The translations under genes were made by a program, and so were the position numbers. A stretch of 64,000 nucleotides of DNA, taken from assembly GCF_030704535.1 (NCBI RefSeq), contig NC_081819.1, positions 17,766,001 to 17,830,000 of the forward strand. The letters are read 5' to 3'. The stretch comes from Vitis vinifera. Taxonomy: Eukaryota; Streptophyta; Magnoliopsida; Vitales; Vitaceae. Below, piece by piece: positions 36,486 through 57,040 of this stretch (the first letter of the stretch is position 1; every line of letters starts with the position of its first letter). The notes below the pieces were generated by a model. The model was given only the letters and a program-made list of their open reading frames with translations. It made no database searches and was not told the origin of the DNA.

Positions 36486-37018
36486 TCAGTTGTGAGAAGG
36501 AGGGTGAATCTTTGGTGGTGCGTAGTCCAAGTTGAAACCCGGGTGTTTATCGCTGTTTTTCGTGCGAGGCACAGTCCAAGAAAATGATCCCAGAGACCCT
36601 TTTTGAACAACATGATCTGAAATTTGTCCTGCGTCCTTGATCTTTTGAGTGGCTTCATGAATTGCACTCTCCTCAATCTTGTTGCCATCCCCCATGGCCG
36701 CCTCGAGTTTGTTTGAAAAGGAAGCCTTCTGGTCATCTGCTGTAACTGAAATCTTATCTGGATTGATCACCTTCTCACCACCATTATTCTGCATGCCCAA
36801 GTATGGAAGATTATTTATTCAAGTACTGCTCACTAATAAATCCTATATATCAAATAAAATTCAAGAAGTGATGATCAAAATGGAAAAGTTCATACACCAA
36901 CCTTGTTGGAGAGAAGGAACTTCTTTTCTGCACCAAGAAGCCGAGCGCTACATGCATTATCATTCAAAGAAATGCACAGAAAGAAAAGAAGAAAACAAGA
37001 TACGATGGACATGTTCAT
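36486..37018 (-). CDS. RGF/GLV/CLEL-type root meristem growth factor precursor
   Basis: A secreted peptide-hormone precursor of 139 residues in two exons, 37018-36902 and 36788-36486 (GT-AG, phase 0). Residues 1 to about 25 are a signal peptide (MNMSIVSCFLLFFLCISLN). The middle is variable and acidic/basic. The extreme C-terminus, DYAPPKIHPPSHN, fits the family's 13-residue hormone: an Asp-Tyr start for tyrosine sulfation, an internal Pro for hydroxylation and a His-Asn end. Such peptides are freed by proteolysis and sensed by LRR receptor kinases to set root meristem activity or gravitropism. An upstream in-frame stop sits just before the chosen ATG. A TATA-like TATAATATA is about 80 bases upstream. 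Which paralogue it is cannot be decided here. Confidence 0.88.
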
Positions 37019-37094
37019 AACCAAAATTAAACTGCAAAGGGAAAAAGGCAATTGTGTGTTGTTTCAGAGAGAACCGGTAGAGGGTATGGTAGTT

Positions 37095-37103
37095 ATAATA
37101 TAG
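37095..37103 (-). promoter_or_regulatory. TATA box of the RGF-type gene
   Basis: TATATTATAA on the minus strand about 80 bases upstream of the ATG at 37018. Confidence 0.45.
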
Positions 37104-37699
37104 GTAGTAGTTGCTGTGTTGTTGGCTGTGGCTGTGGTGGGTATTTGTAGGAGAAAGAAACAATACGCATTAAATGCAGATTTCTCAACAGAGTTAAGAG
37201 GTTCTCTTGCAGAACATGGCGGTGTTTGGATGAGGAGGAGTAAGAAAGGAAAAGAAGATATGGGTGGCCTCCCTTTTGTCTCTTTCTCTTCACATTTCCA
37301 TCAGTTGGGACCCAAGACAGAGACTCCCACAAGGGAAAGAGAAGCTTAACACTCAGCCTTCAATGGTAAATATATGGAGTCTAGATGATGATGATCATGA
37401 GGAATATACACAATTTCCCATTGAAATAAGTCAATAACCCACCGAGAAAACGCAAGAAAATAAAATAGAATTAATTCTATGAGAAGTAAAACAACAAAGA
37501 AAGTCCAGAAAACTAGAGCATGCCTAATACTGATTCGTTTATACCGAGGAAGTAGTCCATTTTTTGTCTGTGTTAGGAGTTTCTGTGTGGGACATGGCTT
37601 GTGGTTCCTCGTTTCTTTGCTCTTGCCCAGTTGTCCTGATGCCCCCCTTCTCACCTTGAAAAACTTACTGAGATTATTCTATGAGAAAATACACTAGTT

Positions 37700-38580
37700 G
37701 GAAAAAGCAGGACACCTTTTTAGGAAGATGGAGGACCAAATATCCTTGACAATGGAGTAATATCTGACATGGACAGACTACAAAGATAGACAAGGATGAA
37801 CAGCTTGATTTTTATATTTGGAAACTAATGGAGCATTAGTGTTTGTGTGAGACATGCTTGTGGAACAGTGGATGGTTGTAGTGTTTGGTTAATAATATGA
37901 CTTGCATGGCTGGAGTCAACTATAAGGATATGTATTTTCTATGGAATTAATTAGAAAATTGAACCTTTTCTTGAAGGGTATTTAAAAACTTTATTTGGAA
38001 ATAAATTAAAAAATAATAATTTGTAATTTGGGACACATTGAATTGGTCAACTACTCTTTTCTTATTCTTGGTCATCACCATTTATACTTAAAGCCCAATT
38101 TAATTTTTTAATTTTTTCTACATTTGCAAGTGATAAAATGATAAAGTCATCATTAAGCAATAAATTGATGCATGACATGTACATATTATATTCTTTTCAC
38201 ATTTGGGTGTTTTTAAGGACTTATTTTTAATTTAAAATTAAATTTAAATTTAAGTCAAAATAAAAGTCATCATTTTTTAAAAGGTAAGATAAATTTTGTA
38301 AATATTTCATTAAATATAAACTAGTTTTCAACATAATTCAAAATTTTATATAAAGTAATGTTTTTTATTATAATTTTTTTATTAATAAAATTAATGTAAA
38401 GAGTCTTATAAAAATGTTCCTTTTTATAAAAATTCTATTTTGAATTAAGTAGTTTTTTTTTTATTTAATAAAAATTTTACAGCTATGACTACTTTTAGCT
38501 AAAGCCAAAATAGGAAAGGCTAAATTAGGGAAATTAGAGTAATATATGTTAAAGAAAGGGAAATGTGGGGAGGCACATGT
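37700..38580. other. Intergenic, no gene recognised
   Basis: AT-rich. Nothing beyond poly-A/T runs and weak similarity to the miniature families. Confidence 0.4.
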
Positions 38581-38591
38581 TGAATGAGGAC

Positions 38592-38767
38592 ACACGTGGG
38601 ACCTATTTGAAAACGCGTGTGAGAATCACGTAGGGGACAACCCAGTATGGCCACCCCATCTCTCTGTTCCTCCTCCCGCCTACACAAAACACGGTGTCCC
38701 AACCGCCATTACCGGTTAGCATTGCCACGTGTCACCTCCCATGTGCCACCTTCCTTTGCCACGTGTA
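38592..38767 (+). promoter_or_regulatory. Cluster of G-box/ABRE motifs
   Basis: ACACGTGG (38592-38599), CCACGTGTC (38725-38733) and CCACGTGTA (38759-38767) are strong ACGT-core elements. An ACGCGTGTG word near 38614 resembles the CE3 coupling element and CACGTAG lies near 38627. This density is typical of abscisic-acid or stress-responsive promoters. Confidence 0.5.
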
Positions 38768-39191
38768 CATTTTACAGTGTACTGGCCGCCACAGCTCCAT
38801 GCCGCCTTTCTTCTTCTCCCTCTGCTGCTCTGTTTAAGCTTAGGAGCTGGTGGTAGTCTCTTCGATTTTTAACTTCGTTACGATTTTCGATCAATGTTTT
38901 TTTTAATTATTTACTGTGTGGAAGCAGGGTTTTAAGGAGAAGAAATGGGGACGACGGCGCGACACAACTGGGTCCCGAGGCTGCATGGGGATTCGGGAGC
39001 CGGCGTTGACAACCGGCTCGACTCAACTTGTGGTGTCTTGTAAAAGTCGGGCATTCTCGGCTGCCTCGCAACGTTGTCGCCACGGCATTGTGGGGAATCA
39101 AATGCTTAAACTGCGCACTCTCGTTCAATTTAGACCAGGGGCTGTGTTGATGTTACAAGTATTCAAAGCCTCAACAGTATTCTCTACATAA
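38647..39191 (+). other. GC-richer island, possible transcribed unit of unknown product
   Basis: This stretch has clearly higher GC than its flanks, and several short frames are open: 69 codons from 38647, 91 codons from 38916, and a 32-codon frame MGTTARHNWVPRLHG... starting at 38945. A possible intron runs from GTAGTCTC (about 38854) to GTGTGGAAGCAG (about 38931). The first frame overlaps the G-box cluster, which argues that it is promoter rather than protein. No frame resembles a family I know. It could be a non-coding transcript, a short-peptide gene or a decayed stress gene. Confidence 0.3.
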
Positions 39192-39484
39192 ATTTTTCAA
39201 AATTTATCTCTGGAATCTACATTCAAATATTAGAGATTCAGAACATGGCAAGGGAAGGGAAGGGGCGAATTTATTATGTGAGGACCTGAATCTATTTGGG
39301 ACCATATAGTCTCTGAGTGCGGCGGTGCCGACCATAGGAAAAAGGCATCTTACTGTAACAACTTTCTTTCTCAAATTTAATTTTGCAAATTCCCAGAAAA
39401 AAAAAAAAAAAAAAAAAACCCTTTATTTTATCATCTAGAACCTTACACAACATTTAATTAAAAAGTACAAGGAAAAATTAGATT

Positions 39485-39715
39485 CAAGATACTTGGGATT
39501 GGCTTTTGGAGTAAGGTATCCAAATATTGAGAAAGCAACAATTTTGATCCTCCTTCAAAATTGAATTTGTTTTCGTAACTGAGAGATCCAAATAATGAAA
39601 AAGCAACAATTCCAATCTTTCTTCAAAATTTGACTGTGTTAAGGGTGAGAATCCCTCCCTCATAAGAGCTTTTCTGTTAAGAGGTACTTGGGATTGGCCT
39701 TTCATAGGTCCTGTG
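39485..39715. repeat. Imperfect local duplication
   Basis: ATCCAAATA..GA.AAAGCAACAATT and the following TTCAAAATT recur with a 68-base offset, and ACTTGGGATTGGC occurs at both edges (about 39491 and 39690). Confidence 0.5.
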
Positions 39716-40034
39716 TGTTGACATCATCTTCATATACTGGTTGATCATTAACAAAAGCAATTTTTGTTGTTTCAGAAAAGGAAAAAAAAAAAAAAGCTAA
39801 GAAACTGTATTCAGCTTCATCAACCCATCAGAGAAAAAGCAACTGATTAATGCATTAATAAGAATAAAGTGTTCACCATTTGGCTTGTGGAGAAGCTATA
39901 CACAGTATATATACTTGTTATCATTAGCAGGATTATATATATATATATTAAAGGCAAGATGCGAAAATTATTTAACATGAGGCAATGAGAAACAAGCGGC
40001 AACACAGATGACAAAGGAATGTAGGTGATGAGAG

Positions 40035-45362
<5,328 letters not shown>

Positions 45363-45375
45363 ATTAGTTGAAAAA

Positions 45376-45800
45376 CTGCAAAGAAATAAGGGAGCAATAC
45401 CTTCAACGGAGATCAGGTCAAAACATAATAACCAAAATAAAAATTCAACACTAGTTTATCAATCCATTACTAATAGATGATTAATAAAAATCATTCACGA
45501 CTTGTGAATCTAACGATACTACTCCATGACACCAAATCCAAGGAACTCAAACCTCAACACCAAATTTCGATCAAAACTGTGAATTCAAAAGAAAAATGGA
45601 ACAAAGACAAAACCTTGAACTTAAAGTTCAAGTGATCAAAAACCCTAATAATAAAGATCATACATGAAAATATATACAGAGAGAGAGGAAAACCTAACAA
45701 TCCGTTTGGATACAAAGAAAACAGATGAAGAGAAACCGAAGAATAAAATCTTAATTACCCGCTTAAAAGGAAACGATATGAATTTAAGAAGAAGACTTAC
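45376..45800 (-). other. 5'UTR intron of ATG8
   Basis: On the minus strand, ATCTAT|GTAAGTC at 45801/45800 and TTTCTTTGCAG|TTTTTC at 45376/45375 are good donor and acceptor signals, 14 bases upstream of the ATG. Leader introns are common in plant ATG8 genes. Confidence 0.6.
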
Positions 45801-46289
45801 ATAGATTGATTCAGAGAAGAAGAACAAGCCCCTTTCTGTTCTGAGTCTTTGAAGAATATGGCACTATTATAATAATGTGGGGGGGTTGGGGGTTTGGCGG
45901 TCCCTCCGGTTCGCTACGGTGAGGTATGGGAAAGTTAGGAATCAAATCCCGCCACGTCAGCATATAATGGTACTGGATATACATCGTACGGTTGGAAAAC
46001 GTTATCTTTCTCTTCTTGATTTGATTTATTGGCATATGATAAAATATCTCTCTTGTTGAGAGGTCATGTGAATATATTTTATTGTTTAAATAAAAATTAT
46101 TCAATTTTGTTTTTTTTTTAAATTACCAAATTATGTTCTAATAAAATTTAAAATTCTCAATATTTTCTTTTCTTTCATGATTTATAATGATTCTTCAGTA
46201 CTTTTTAAAAAAATTTCTCAATGATGATAGATTAAATGTGCATGTGGTATTGAAAGACAAAAAAAATGAGATGGTAGTAAATTATGAAA

Positions 46290-46675
46290 ATTAGGGTATG
46301 TTAGGTAACCATTTATTAAAATAATTTTTTGTTTTTTAAAACAAAAAAAGTAAAAAATATATATATATTTCACAATTAAAAACTGTTTTTTATTTTCTAC
46401 TTTTAAAAACAAAAATAATATGTTTTAGAAAATATATTTCAATTGTTTTATATTATTTTTTAATAACTATTTTTAAAAATAATTATACTAGAATGATTAA
46501 AAACAAAACATTAAATGTAAAAATATTTTTTAAAAAATATTCAAAAATATTAAAAATTGATTAAAATTATTTTAAGTTTCAAACAAACTTTTATTTACAA
46601 AACATGAGAAAATAAAATTAAAAAACTGTTTTAAAAATTAGTTTTTAGAAAATCAGTTAATAAACATGTCCTTAA
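46290..46675. mobile_element. Miniature element, family C, copy 1
   Basis: GTAACCATTTATTAAAATAATTT ... TTTAAAACAAAAAAAG ... TTTTTAGAAAATCAGTTAATAAACATG. The core words (GTTTTTAAAAACA, AAAACTGTTTT) and an imperfect inverted end also appear at 58.46-59.18 kb and partly at 54.68-54.88 kb. Confidence 0.45.
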
Positions 46676-46679
46676 TTTT

Positions 46680-47620
46680 TTATTTAAATTTTTTAAATAT
46701 CATTGTATTCATTTTTATTTTTATCTTTAATTTTAAAAAATAAAATGTAAAATAAATTAGTTAAGATGTTTGTAATTTATTTAATTTTTTTTATATAAAT
46801 TTCAGTGTAAAAAAATAAAATTGAAAATAAAATGTAGCATTTCATTTCCCTTTCATGTATTCTATTTTTTAAATATTATAAAACCAAAAAACTCTTATAT
46901 GATTTTAAAAAAAAAATCGAGGCACTAAAAACAAAAAATTTAAGCAAAAATTTTGATATAAAACTACATTTGGTTATTGAAAAATTTAAGAAAAAAATAT
47001 TAGGAAAATAATATGAAAAGGAAAAGTAGAAAAAAAAATTTAAAAATTAAAATTAATAAATTCTTTTTATATGTTATTCTGAACCCACTCATTTATTTTA
47101 ATTAAATTATATAATTTTAACTAATTTTATATAATATTTTTCATAATAAAATCAAATATAAAATATCATTTTCCTTAATATTTTTTTATTTCTTTAATAA
47201 TTTCATATAATCAAACCTAACATAAAAATTTATATTTTTATATATCTATTTTCTATTTTTAGAAATAAAATATAAAATACATTAAAACAAGAGGAATAAT
47301 TTTCTTAAAGTAAAAGCAATATCATGACATGTAAGTTGATTGGCGGATTGAATTAATGAATTTATTTTATTTATTACTCCTTTGTTTGGTGCAATTTCAT
47401 TTATTTAAAATAATCGTCATTATTCAAATGAAATATCTTTCACTAGGTATGAATAAAAGTATTTACACAATATTAGGTTGTTTTTATTTATTTTACATGT
47501 CATCTTCCTTAATTAATATTTAATTACATTTTTGTATCATGGTCACATTATTTTTATCCAAATTATAATTTTTTCCATATTTCTCAGATCTCCAATCATA
47601 ATTTTTGTACCATAATCATA
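46680..47620. other. AT-rich intergenic, nothing recognised
   Basis: Extremely AT-rich with no frame or repeat structure I can name. Confidence 0.5.
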
Positions 47621-47830
47621 TCGGATTATTTGATTAAGAGGGTCATTGAAAATCCAATTTTGTAAAGTTAATCTTTCTTTATTTTTTGACCTTATTTAGA
47701 CAAAAATGCCTTTACATATATGTAAATATTTGAAATAATTAAGGATATTTAAGTCAAAAATGAATTACTCTTCAAACAAAAACATGGAAAATGTTGTATT
47801 CACAAGTATGAGAATCATTTCATTCATTTT
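47620..47830. mobile_element. Miniature element, family D, copy 3
   Basis: GGATTATTTGATTAAGAGGG, TCATTGAAAATCCAATTTTG and AACAAAAACATGGAAAATG, in the same order as the copy at 16.84 kb. Non-coding. Confidence 0.4.
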
Positions 47831-47834
47831 AACC

Positions 47835-48130
47835 AATTAATTCAATCATATTTTTCGTACTTTAATCACATTCTTTGTACTCGAGTAACATTTTTTGTAC
47901 CTTAATACCTTAATCATGTTTTCACATTATAATTTTTGTACTTCAATCATATTCTTTGAACTCTAATAATATTTTTTGTACATTTATATCATTCTTCATA
48001 TCCTATTATATTTTTTTATTACCTAATCATGTTCTCAATACCCTATCAACAATTTTTTATCTCAGCACTTCAATTATATTTTTTGTATTTTGGACACATT
48101 TTTTATATCCTAATCATAATCCTCTACATA
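47835..48130. repeat. Degenerate minisatellite
   Basis: About a dozen loosely repeated units of roughly 20-25 bases around the consensus TTTTTGTACTTTAATCATAT (for example TTTTTCGTACTTTAATCACA, TTCTTTGTACTCGAGTAACA, TTTTTGTACCTTAATACC). The 66-codon plus frame here is a by-product. Confidence 0.7.
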
Positions 48131-48169
48131 CTTTTGTGCTTGAGAATAATTTTTAAAAATTAAGGCAGT

Positions 48170-48206
<37 letters not shown>

Positions 48207-48239
48207 ATTAAAAAAATTTAATAAAAATTTTCAAGTACC

Positions 48240-49150
48240 ATATAGAAAGAGGTTAGAAAGACTTCTTAGCATCACTCTACCCAATGGCTTCGAAGAAATG
48301 CAACAAGTATTTTTAGATTTTTTTTTTTTTTAATCAACATTGAATGTTAAATTGATACAATAGTATTGTAGAATTTTCCATGTCATGATTTCTTATTCAT
48401 TGTTTTATCTGCGCTTTTCAGGGGAAAGCTGCAGTTTTCAGCTTCAAGCCTCTGAATGTTAAGGGATTCCCCACCCCCTTAAAGCATAAAGATCCCCAAA
48501 TCTAAGTCAGTTAATCATGCTCCACAGAGTGAAACAATTTTATTGTGGTCTGGTCATCAACCAACCCTTCAGCTTCTCACCTTTGGTGTAGGGCCTGGTA
48601 AAGATATAAGAGGAAAACAATCTCAATCTTTCCTTTACACCTCAGCATGATCTTCAACCAAACCCTTCTGCAATGAGAAGGGTTAGAATCATCCAAGTAG
48701 GTCAATGAGAAGCACTATATCAATCTGGAACATTTAATGCCAAGCACTCATGAAGAAACTCCATGAACGAATCTCGTCATACCTTCAGCGTATTTTTAAG
48801 GGTAAATTTCCAGATGTTGGATGTAATAAATTCTTTATGTTTATCAGCTGTGGCATTCAAGTTCTAGGGTCGGGCTGGGAAGGAAGAATGAGGTTTCAAA
48901 AAAGGGTAGAATGATATATAATAATATTTGCTTGTAAGTTAACTAATGGATGTTGTGGCATTACTCAAACCAAATGTAATTCATAAAAACAACATTTTAG
49001 TCGAGAATTGATAAATGTAAGTGCAAAACACAAATTGGTTCAATAATCCATCAAACAACTGTTTTCCCCCTGATCAAAAACACAACTAAAATTCTTGAAA
49101 ATCTTGCTTGAGTACGCTCATAACCTATGCCCAAAACTGCTACCAAATGA
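48240..49150. other. Intergenic downstream of RPS13
   Basis: Holds a short protein-like but stop-ridden stretch at about 48420-48510 (GKAAVFSFKPLNVKGFP then stop). Otherwise it is probably 3' flank of RPS13. No gene assigned. Confidence 0.3.
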
Positions 49151-49157
49151 ACTTTTC

Positions 49158-52647
<3,490 letters not shown>

Positions 52648-52722
52648 GGTGTAGTAGGATGGAAGCCTCGGCGCCGCCTCTCCGGGGGTGACTGCTGCTG
52701 CTTTGCTCTGTGAGGAAGAGAG

Positions 52723-52760
52723 AAACCCTAGAGAACAAATGGGCGCTGAGATTAGGGTTT
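52723..52760 (-). promoter_or_regulatory. Telo-box motifs of the RPS13 promoter/leader
   Basis: AAACCCTAA on the minus strand (52752-52760) and AAACCCTA on the plus strand (52723-52730), 76-113 bases upstream of the start codon. GGCCCA/TGGGC site II-like words lie farther up (for example 53084-53089). This pairing co-regulates plant translation genes. Confidence 0.55.
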
Positions 52761-53109
52761 TTATCTTTGTTTGTTTTATTACATTCGAGTCCTTGAATTT
52801 TGTGTTTTTTGCGTTTTGACCCCTCACAGGCAAGGCGTTCAGCCCAATCCAACCCGATTCCAGCCCAAAAAAATACTAGTTTGGCTTGGCTGGGCTGGGT
52901 TTGGGTTTGGGTTTGAATGGAGACGATCATAATTTTTAGCAATTAAAAGTTAATTGCTTTCATAATGATCATGAATATGATATTTAAATTTTTATTTATT
53001 GAACCCGACCAACCTAGAACCTCTGACAAATCGGGTTCGGACTTGGGTCAAAAAGTCTCTAGCCCATATTAGATGGGCTCTAAGGCCCAACCTGCACATG
53101 TTACAATCC

Positions 53110-54660
53110 TTCTCATGGACAACATATTGACAACCATGCTATTGGGCTTAGTCTTGGTTCATGGGTTTTGATGTCTTATATGAAGAAAGAATAATTTGAA
53201 ATATAAATTTTTAAATAAATCAAATAACAAAGATGTGAATTTTTGTTTTTTCTTTCTCTAATATTTTTTTAAGATTCAAACAAAACCTAAACCTTTAGGT
53301 TGATTGTCATAGCTTTGAAATTTCATTTCTTTTGAGTTGAACATGTTTATGTTCTTATTTTTATTTTTTAGCTCATAAATCATGACATTTCATATACGGG
53401 ATAGAAAGATAAAAGAAAAAGATTCATAGTAAGAAAATAAAAATAAAAATATTCCTTTAAATATTTTTCTTTATTTTTCAAATAATGAATTAAGAGTTTG
53501 AAATTGTATAAGAAAATATTTCTTCCTTCAAAACTTTTCTTTGTTTTTTAAGATAAATAATTAAAAGTTTAAAATTGTATAAGACCTCAAAATAATTTTT
53601 TTATAAGTTTTTACTATTTTCTTCAAAATAAAAGTGGAATTAATATTTTTTTTTTCTTTTCAAGGGAATTGAGAGATAATCTCTATTAGGGACGATGTTG
53701 GATAATGTTTTTTGAAAGTTGTTCTTGTAAAACCAAATATTGGTTAATTTCAATTAACAAGACAAAAAATTTGGAGTTAATGTTTTATGTTTACTGTGCT
53801 TAAGTAATACGGTTTCCAAATTGGTAAATCGCAAAGATAAATCAAGTTAAAAGAAAATCAATAATAAAAAGAGAACCTCAAAAAGAAGATCAATCAAGAC
53901 TTTTTTATACAATCTCTTTGTAAAGTTCTTATTACACTATACTCATATCGCATTTTATTTTTATTCAAACACCTAAAATCATCAAAGTACTAAATTATTT
54001 TTAATTATTTTAAAAGTTAGATGGTTTCACGTTTTTATTAAAACCTTTGATCAATTTTTTTTTTGCACTTGTTTTAAAAGATTTTAAGAGGTTACACATA
54101 TAGTGCATTTACTTTCAAACTTGCATCTTATCTTAGTGCACCATTCGACCTGGTTTCTTTGCATTCCACTTGAGCAAATATTATAAGCCAAAAATTATTT
54201 CTTCATTAATATATTTTGTTTTGAAACTATAATCCAAAGGAGGGAGTTTAAAGATTTTGTCTTGTTGTAAAAGGTGCTTAAAGTCATGATCCAAGAGGGT
54301 GATTAGAGCCATAAGTTTAAGAATATTGATTAAAACCATAATTCAATTGTGAACATTAAAAACTTTGATTGAAAGCCTTGTTAATAGAACTTTCACTAAG
54401 TTAGGAGCTTGACAAGAGTATGTATAAACTAGGTTGCATCAATCCATGACAGAAGCTAGTGTTTGCAATTTTTATTTTTTACTCATTTTCTTTTATATGC
54501 AAATTGTTATTTCGTCATATTTTTTATATAATTGCATATGACGTCATATATATTCTCTAAGTTAAAATTCACAAATGTTGATCATCACCCTATTCATCCC
54601 TATCTTTGTGCTAAGGTGATTATCTTAGGTTGGTATAATTAGAATCCCATGTTTTGTAGG
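53110..54660. other. Intergenic, possible decayed LTR
   Basis: No gene. At about 54240-54450 the sequence repeats words such as AAAGTCATGATCCAAGAGGG, AGAGCCATAAGTTTAAGAAT and GAAAGCCTTGTTAATAGAAC, a texture seen in copia-type LTRs, but no LTR ends were found. Confidence 0.25.
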
Positions 54661-54679
54661 GAAAAGGATAGTTTGAGAA

Positions 54680-54885
54680 CTTAAAAGTGTTTTTAACTTT
54701 TTTTTTGCATTTTTAAATGTATTTTAAAAATAATTTTTATATAGTCATTTATTTTAAATAATTATTTATATAATTATTATTATTTAAATATCTCTTAGAA
54801 AACAAGTAAAAATAACTAAAAAAATTCTCTGGAACATCATATTTTCTATTTTTGAAAACAAAAAACTGTTTTCCATTTTTTTTAT
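54680..54885. mobile_element. Miniature element, family C, partial copy
   Basis: AAAAATAATTTTTATATAGTC, CAAGTAAAAATAACTAAAAA and TTTTTGAAAACAAAAAACTG resemble the elements at 58.46-59.18 kb. Partial and diverged. Confidence 0.35.
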
Positions 54886-55628
54886 TACCTAAAGAATTAG
54901 ATTTGAACCAGAATCAAATATGTGAAATCACTTGAGTTTTTGACATCCTTGACAACTAAAAGTCCACCAAAAGACTACCTATATGGCTATATCTAGATTT
55001 CCAGCTAACTGGGCTTAAAAAAGGCCTAAAGCTCTAATCCTCTGACAAGTAGTCCATTCATTGAGGCCCAACATTTGTACATTGCTTTGGTGGATTACTG
55101 GCTTTTCCATTTGTCTTCACACTTCTTGTTGAGTAAAATAAATAAATAAATGAAAATAAGTAAACAGGGTATTGTTAAGGTGTGGCTGAAAAAGCAGAGT
55201 CATCCCCTCCCTCTGCAAAGGGATTGAAAAAGTAGCAAAATGGACAAAGAAAGCACAAATTCTCCTTTTCCCCTTGTGCTTGTCTCTTTCTAATGCCATA
55301 TATCTACTGTGGAATCCCTATTTATCTCAGGAAAAAAAGGGGATGTTCTGAAAAAAAAAAAGTGTTCAAATTTTTAATCAGACTTTTATTAAAAAAAAAA
55401 TTTAAAATTCCCTATTTTTAAAAATATTTTTCATAATATTTTAATAATAATAATATTGAAAATTTAAAATTCCATTTAAAAAAAAAATATTGCAATATAT
55501 TATATAAAGCAATTTTTTTAGGAAAAGAGAAAAGGTATCAAATATATTCTATATATGCTCTTTACCTAGGTAGGTGTTACATTATTTGCAGTGCGCAAGA
55601 TTTTAAAGTTTAAAGTGGCCTTTGTCCC

Positions 55629-55706
55629 ACACATATGGTATGTTTATGGGAGGGAATCAAAACCCCATTTGAGTTTATTAAATGATCAAAGATTTATGGA
55701 CAGAAA

Positions 55707-55738
<32 letters not shown>

Positions 55739-55915
55739 AGGGAGAGAGGGAGAGAGAGAGACGACACATATGGCATTGTTTATGGGAGGGAATCAAACCC
55801 CATTTGAGTTTATTAAATGATCAAAGATTTATGGACAGAGAGAAGGGGGGGTGTGGGGGGAAGAGAGAGAGGGAGGGAGGGAGAGAGGGGGAGAGAGGGA
55901 GAGAGGTCGATCACA
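55629..55915. repeat. Tandem duplication (135-bp offset) with (GA)n tracts
   Basis: ACACATATGG..TTTATGGGAGGGAATC and the following 55 bases occur at 55629 and again at 55764, each followed by a GA/GGGA-rich tract. The duplication and the microsatellite probably expanded together. The 115-codon plus frame is a by-product. Confidence 0.85.
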
Positions 55916-55929
55916 TGATGTATAGGAGA

Positions 55930-57040
55930 AGAGAATAAAAAAAGAAACTCTACTCTGACCCCCCCTGCTAAAAAGCAGAAAAGATGGAGAGAAGGGGAAC
56001 CCTTTTCAAGAGCAAGCCAGCAAGGATAGATGATGGCTTGATGAATGGTAGATTACACCTCCATCTGCCCGTCACGCCCTAAGATATTTGAAAGTTGATG
56101 AAAAAGGAAACCCTAAAAAAAAGGGACTTTGGTTATGACTTCCACCCATTTCTTTCGCAATTCCAATCATGAGTGACAAATGACAATCACCTCTTTGTTT
56201 TCTTTTGGTAGGTAGGACAGTGCACATCTATGGGGTTTTGTATTTTCTATTTTTCATTAACTAACTTTTTTCAAATTTTTTTGAAGTTTGGAAGCAGGAG
56301 AGATGAGCTTGACTTTATACACCAATGATTTTCAGACATAATCATCCTGGATATGAACAATAAATTCTAAATGATGGGTGGGAGGTAACCAATTAGCCAT
56401 ACCGACATTTCACACCTCCAGGCTCCAACTATGTTACCAAATTTTCCTAATGTAACCATTTTGACACGTGGAAACTGAAGGGAATTAAGCCAAATTTTTG
56501 AACCATAAGAAACAAAAAAAATTAAAAAAAAACACATGTTAAAGAAAAATAATCACATGCACAAGACAATATTGAAGAATATAGAGTACAATATTTGACT
56601 ACAATATTTTCTCTCTATATAAAACACGGCAACCACACCACACTAAAAAACCATAATTACAAAAAGCGGTTTCACAATGAGCTAAATGGGCCCAAGATTT
56701 TTTCCCAAGGGTGCTGTCCCCGGACCCCTAGGAGGCTTGTCCATGAGCACTCTGGCTTGGACCAATAGTGAAACATCTGTAAATCTTCCATTAAAAAACC
56801 ACACAATATTATTCGAATCGCATCGTCAAACCGGATCAAATAAAACTAGGCTCCATAAAACCCGACAGGAACTAAACCGAGAATGAAAAAAATTAATTAA
56901 TTAATTATAATATCCTTATATATCATTTAAAATAATTTTTTATTTTCATTTAAAAATAATATTTCAACTATATTGAGTTATTACCGATCAATTAAATACT
57001 GTCTGTTTTGAATTCAATATTCACGTGATCTTAAAACATG
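55930..57040. other. Intergenic, no gene recognised
   Basis: Nothing assigned. A GC-richer patch at 56680-56770 (GGGTGCTGTCCCCGGACCCC) has a 66-codon frame without family resemblance. Confidence 0.35.

Noticed and set aside
38647-38856. 69-codon frame with Ser-rich start, considered as a plastid-targeted protein
   Set aside because: It overlaps the G-box/ABRE cluster and matches no family; more likely promoter DNA.
55591-55938. 115-codon frame rich in Arg-Glu
   Set aside because: Produced by (GA)n tracts and a tandem duplication.
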